Shown here: positions 5,238 to 5,627 of the stretch, one piece after another
How the letters are laid out: the number at the start of each line of letters is the position of its first letter
Numbering within the stretch: the first letter of the stretch is position 1
NCBI GenBank assembly: GCA_041752635.1
Contig: JBGSWC010000064.1
Span: 1-5,627 of the forward strand
From: JBGSWC01 sp041752635
Lineage (GTDB): Bacteria; Planctomycetota; Planctomycetia; Pirellulales; Lacipirellulaceae
DNA length: 5,627 bases
Direction of reading: 5' to 3'
Program-made: the position numbers and the translations under genes
The notes under the pieces: generated by a model
Seen by the model: the letters and a program-made list of their open reading frames with translations, nothing else
Database searches by the model: none
Told to the model about the DNA's origin: nothing

Positions 5238-5627
5238 ATGCCACAGCCCTATGTGACCCGCCGATTTGTCGAGTTCAGCGACACCGACATGGCCGGTATC
5301 GTCCACTTCGCGGCCTTCTTTCGCTACATGGAATCGGCCGAGCATGCGCTCTTGCGAAGCTTGGGGCTGAGTGTTTTTAGCGAAGTTGCTGGCGAGACGA
5401 TCAGTTTTCCGCGCGTCGCCGCCCAGTGCGACTTTCGCAATCCTGCTCGCTGCGAAGACCACCTCACGATTGAAGTCGGCGTGGCTCGCATCGGCAGTAA
5501 GAGTGTGACCTATTCGTTTCGTGTGCGGCGCGACACGACGCTCATTGCCGAAGGCCAGATGACCAGCGTCTGTTGCCGGTTGGTCGAAGGGGGGCCGCCC
5601 GTTTCGTTACCGTTACCAGCCGAAATC
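5238..5627 (+). CDS. Hotdog-fold acyl-CoA thioesterase, YbgC/4-hydroxybenzoyl-CoA type, C-terminus outside window
   Basis: From the ATG at 5238 the frame stays open for exactly 130 codons to the right edge. The family's usual length is about 130-150 residues, so only a short tail is missing. The product should hydrolyse acyl-CoA thioesters to free acid and CoA in the cytoplasm, as a hotdog-fold oligomer. The signature is EFSDTDMAGIVHFAAFFRYM (12-31). Asp17 aligns with the catalytic Asp of Pseudomonas 4-hydroxybenzoyl-CoA thioesterase, and the following GIVHF matches the start of the long central helix. The segment FPRVAAQCDFRNPARCEDHL (57-76) and the later strands (EVGVARIGSKSVTYSFRV) are also typical. 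No strong ribosome site is seen. The gene follows rpsR and the REP-like pair and may be transcribed separately. Family is secure; whether the substrate is aromatic or fatty acyl-CoA is not visible. Confidence 0.9.
   Translation, partial: MPQPYVTRRFVEFSDTDMAGIVHFAAFFRYMESAEHALLRSLGLSVFSEVAGETISFPRVAAQCDFRNPARCEDHLTIEVGVARIGSKSVTYSFRVRRDTTLIAEGQMTSVCCRLVEGGPPVSLPLPAEI

Noticed and set aside
4914..5462. Minus-strand open frame of 182 codons
   Set aside because: It runs antisense through rpsR, the REP-like pair and the thioesterase, all better supported.

Overview
The window looks like chromosomal DNA of a planctomycete, probably of the Pirellula/Blastopirellula/Rhodopirellula kind. This placement is an inference. 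It rests on moderately high GC, few strong Shine-Dalgarno sites, a large secreted protein of unknown function opening with a 'LLLSDGR-x-I-x-G' segment after its signal peptide, and a small membrane protein whose N-terminus carries the 'NPFSSP'-like motif common in that phylum. No marker here fixes genus or species.

Layout from left to right. (1) Positions 1-1346, minus strand: a secreted protein of at least 448 residues that runs off the left edge. (2) 1347-1555: a divergent intergenic region. (3) 1556-2209, plus: a four-helix membrane protein. A textbook CxxC...CxxC zinc ribbon lies at its 3' end in the +1 frame (2055-2144), so the reading frame appears shifted near 2004-2045. (4) 2206-2379: a graveyard segment. 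It holds a decayed copy of the first part of the following hydrolase gene (2206-2323), then half of a second zinc ribbon (2332-2379). (5) 2421-3281, plus: a membrane-anchored alpha/beta hydrolase of the Bem46/ABHD13 type. (6) 3284-3308: a hairpin shared by two convergent genes. (7) 3296-4516, minus: a permease of the SO_0444 Cu/Zn efflux type with a C-terminal heavy-metal-associated domain. (8) 4517-4871: a 355-bp divergent regulatory region with short direct repeats and a promoter-like site. (9) 4872-5111, plus: ribosomal protein bS18 (rpsR), without its usual rpsF/ssb/rplI partners. (10) 5141-5219: an inverted pair of REP-like palindromes. (11) 5238 to the right edge, plus: a hotdog-fold acyl-CoA thioesterase, cut by the window end.

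The genes do not form one pathway. The transporter is a self-contained metal-efflux unit, rpsR is housekeeping, and the thioesterase and hydrolase are general enzymes. I see no convincing new defence, mobile or biosynthetic system. The most informative signal is in 2000-2420. The broken zinc ribbon, the hydrolase remnant and the second half ribbon together suggest that a '[membrane zinc-ribbon gene]-[hydrolase gene]' pair was tandemly duplicated and then partly deleted and eroded.
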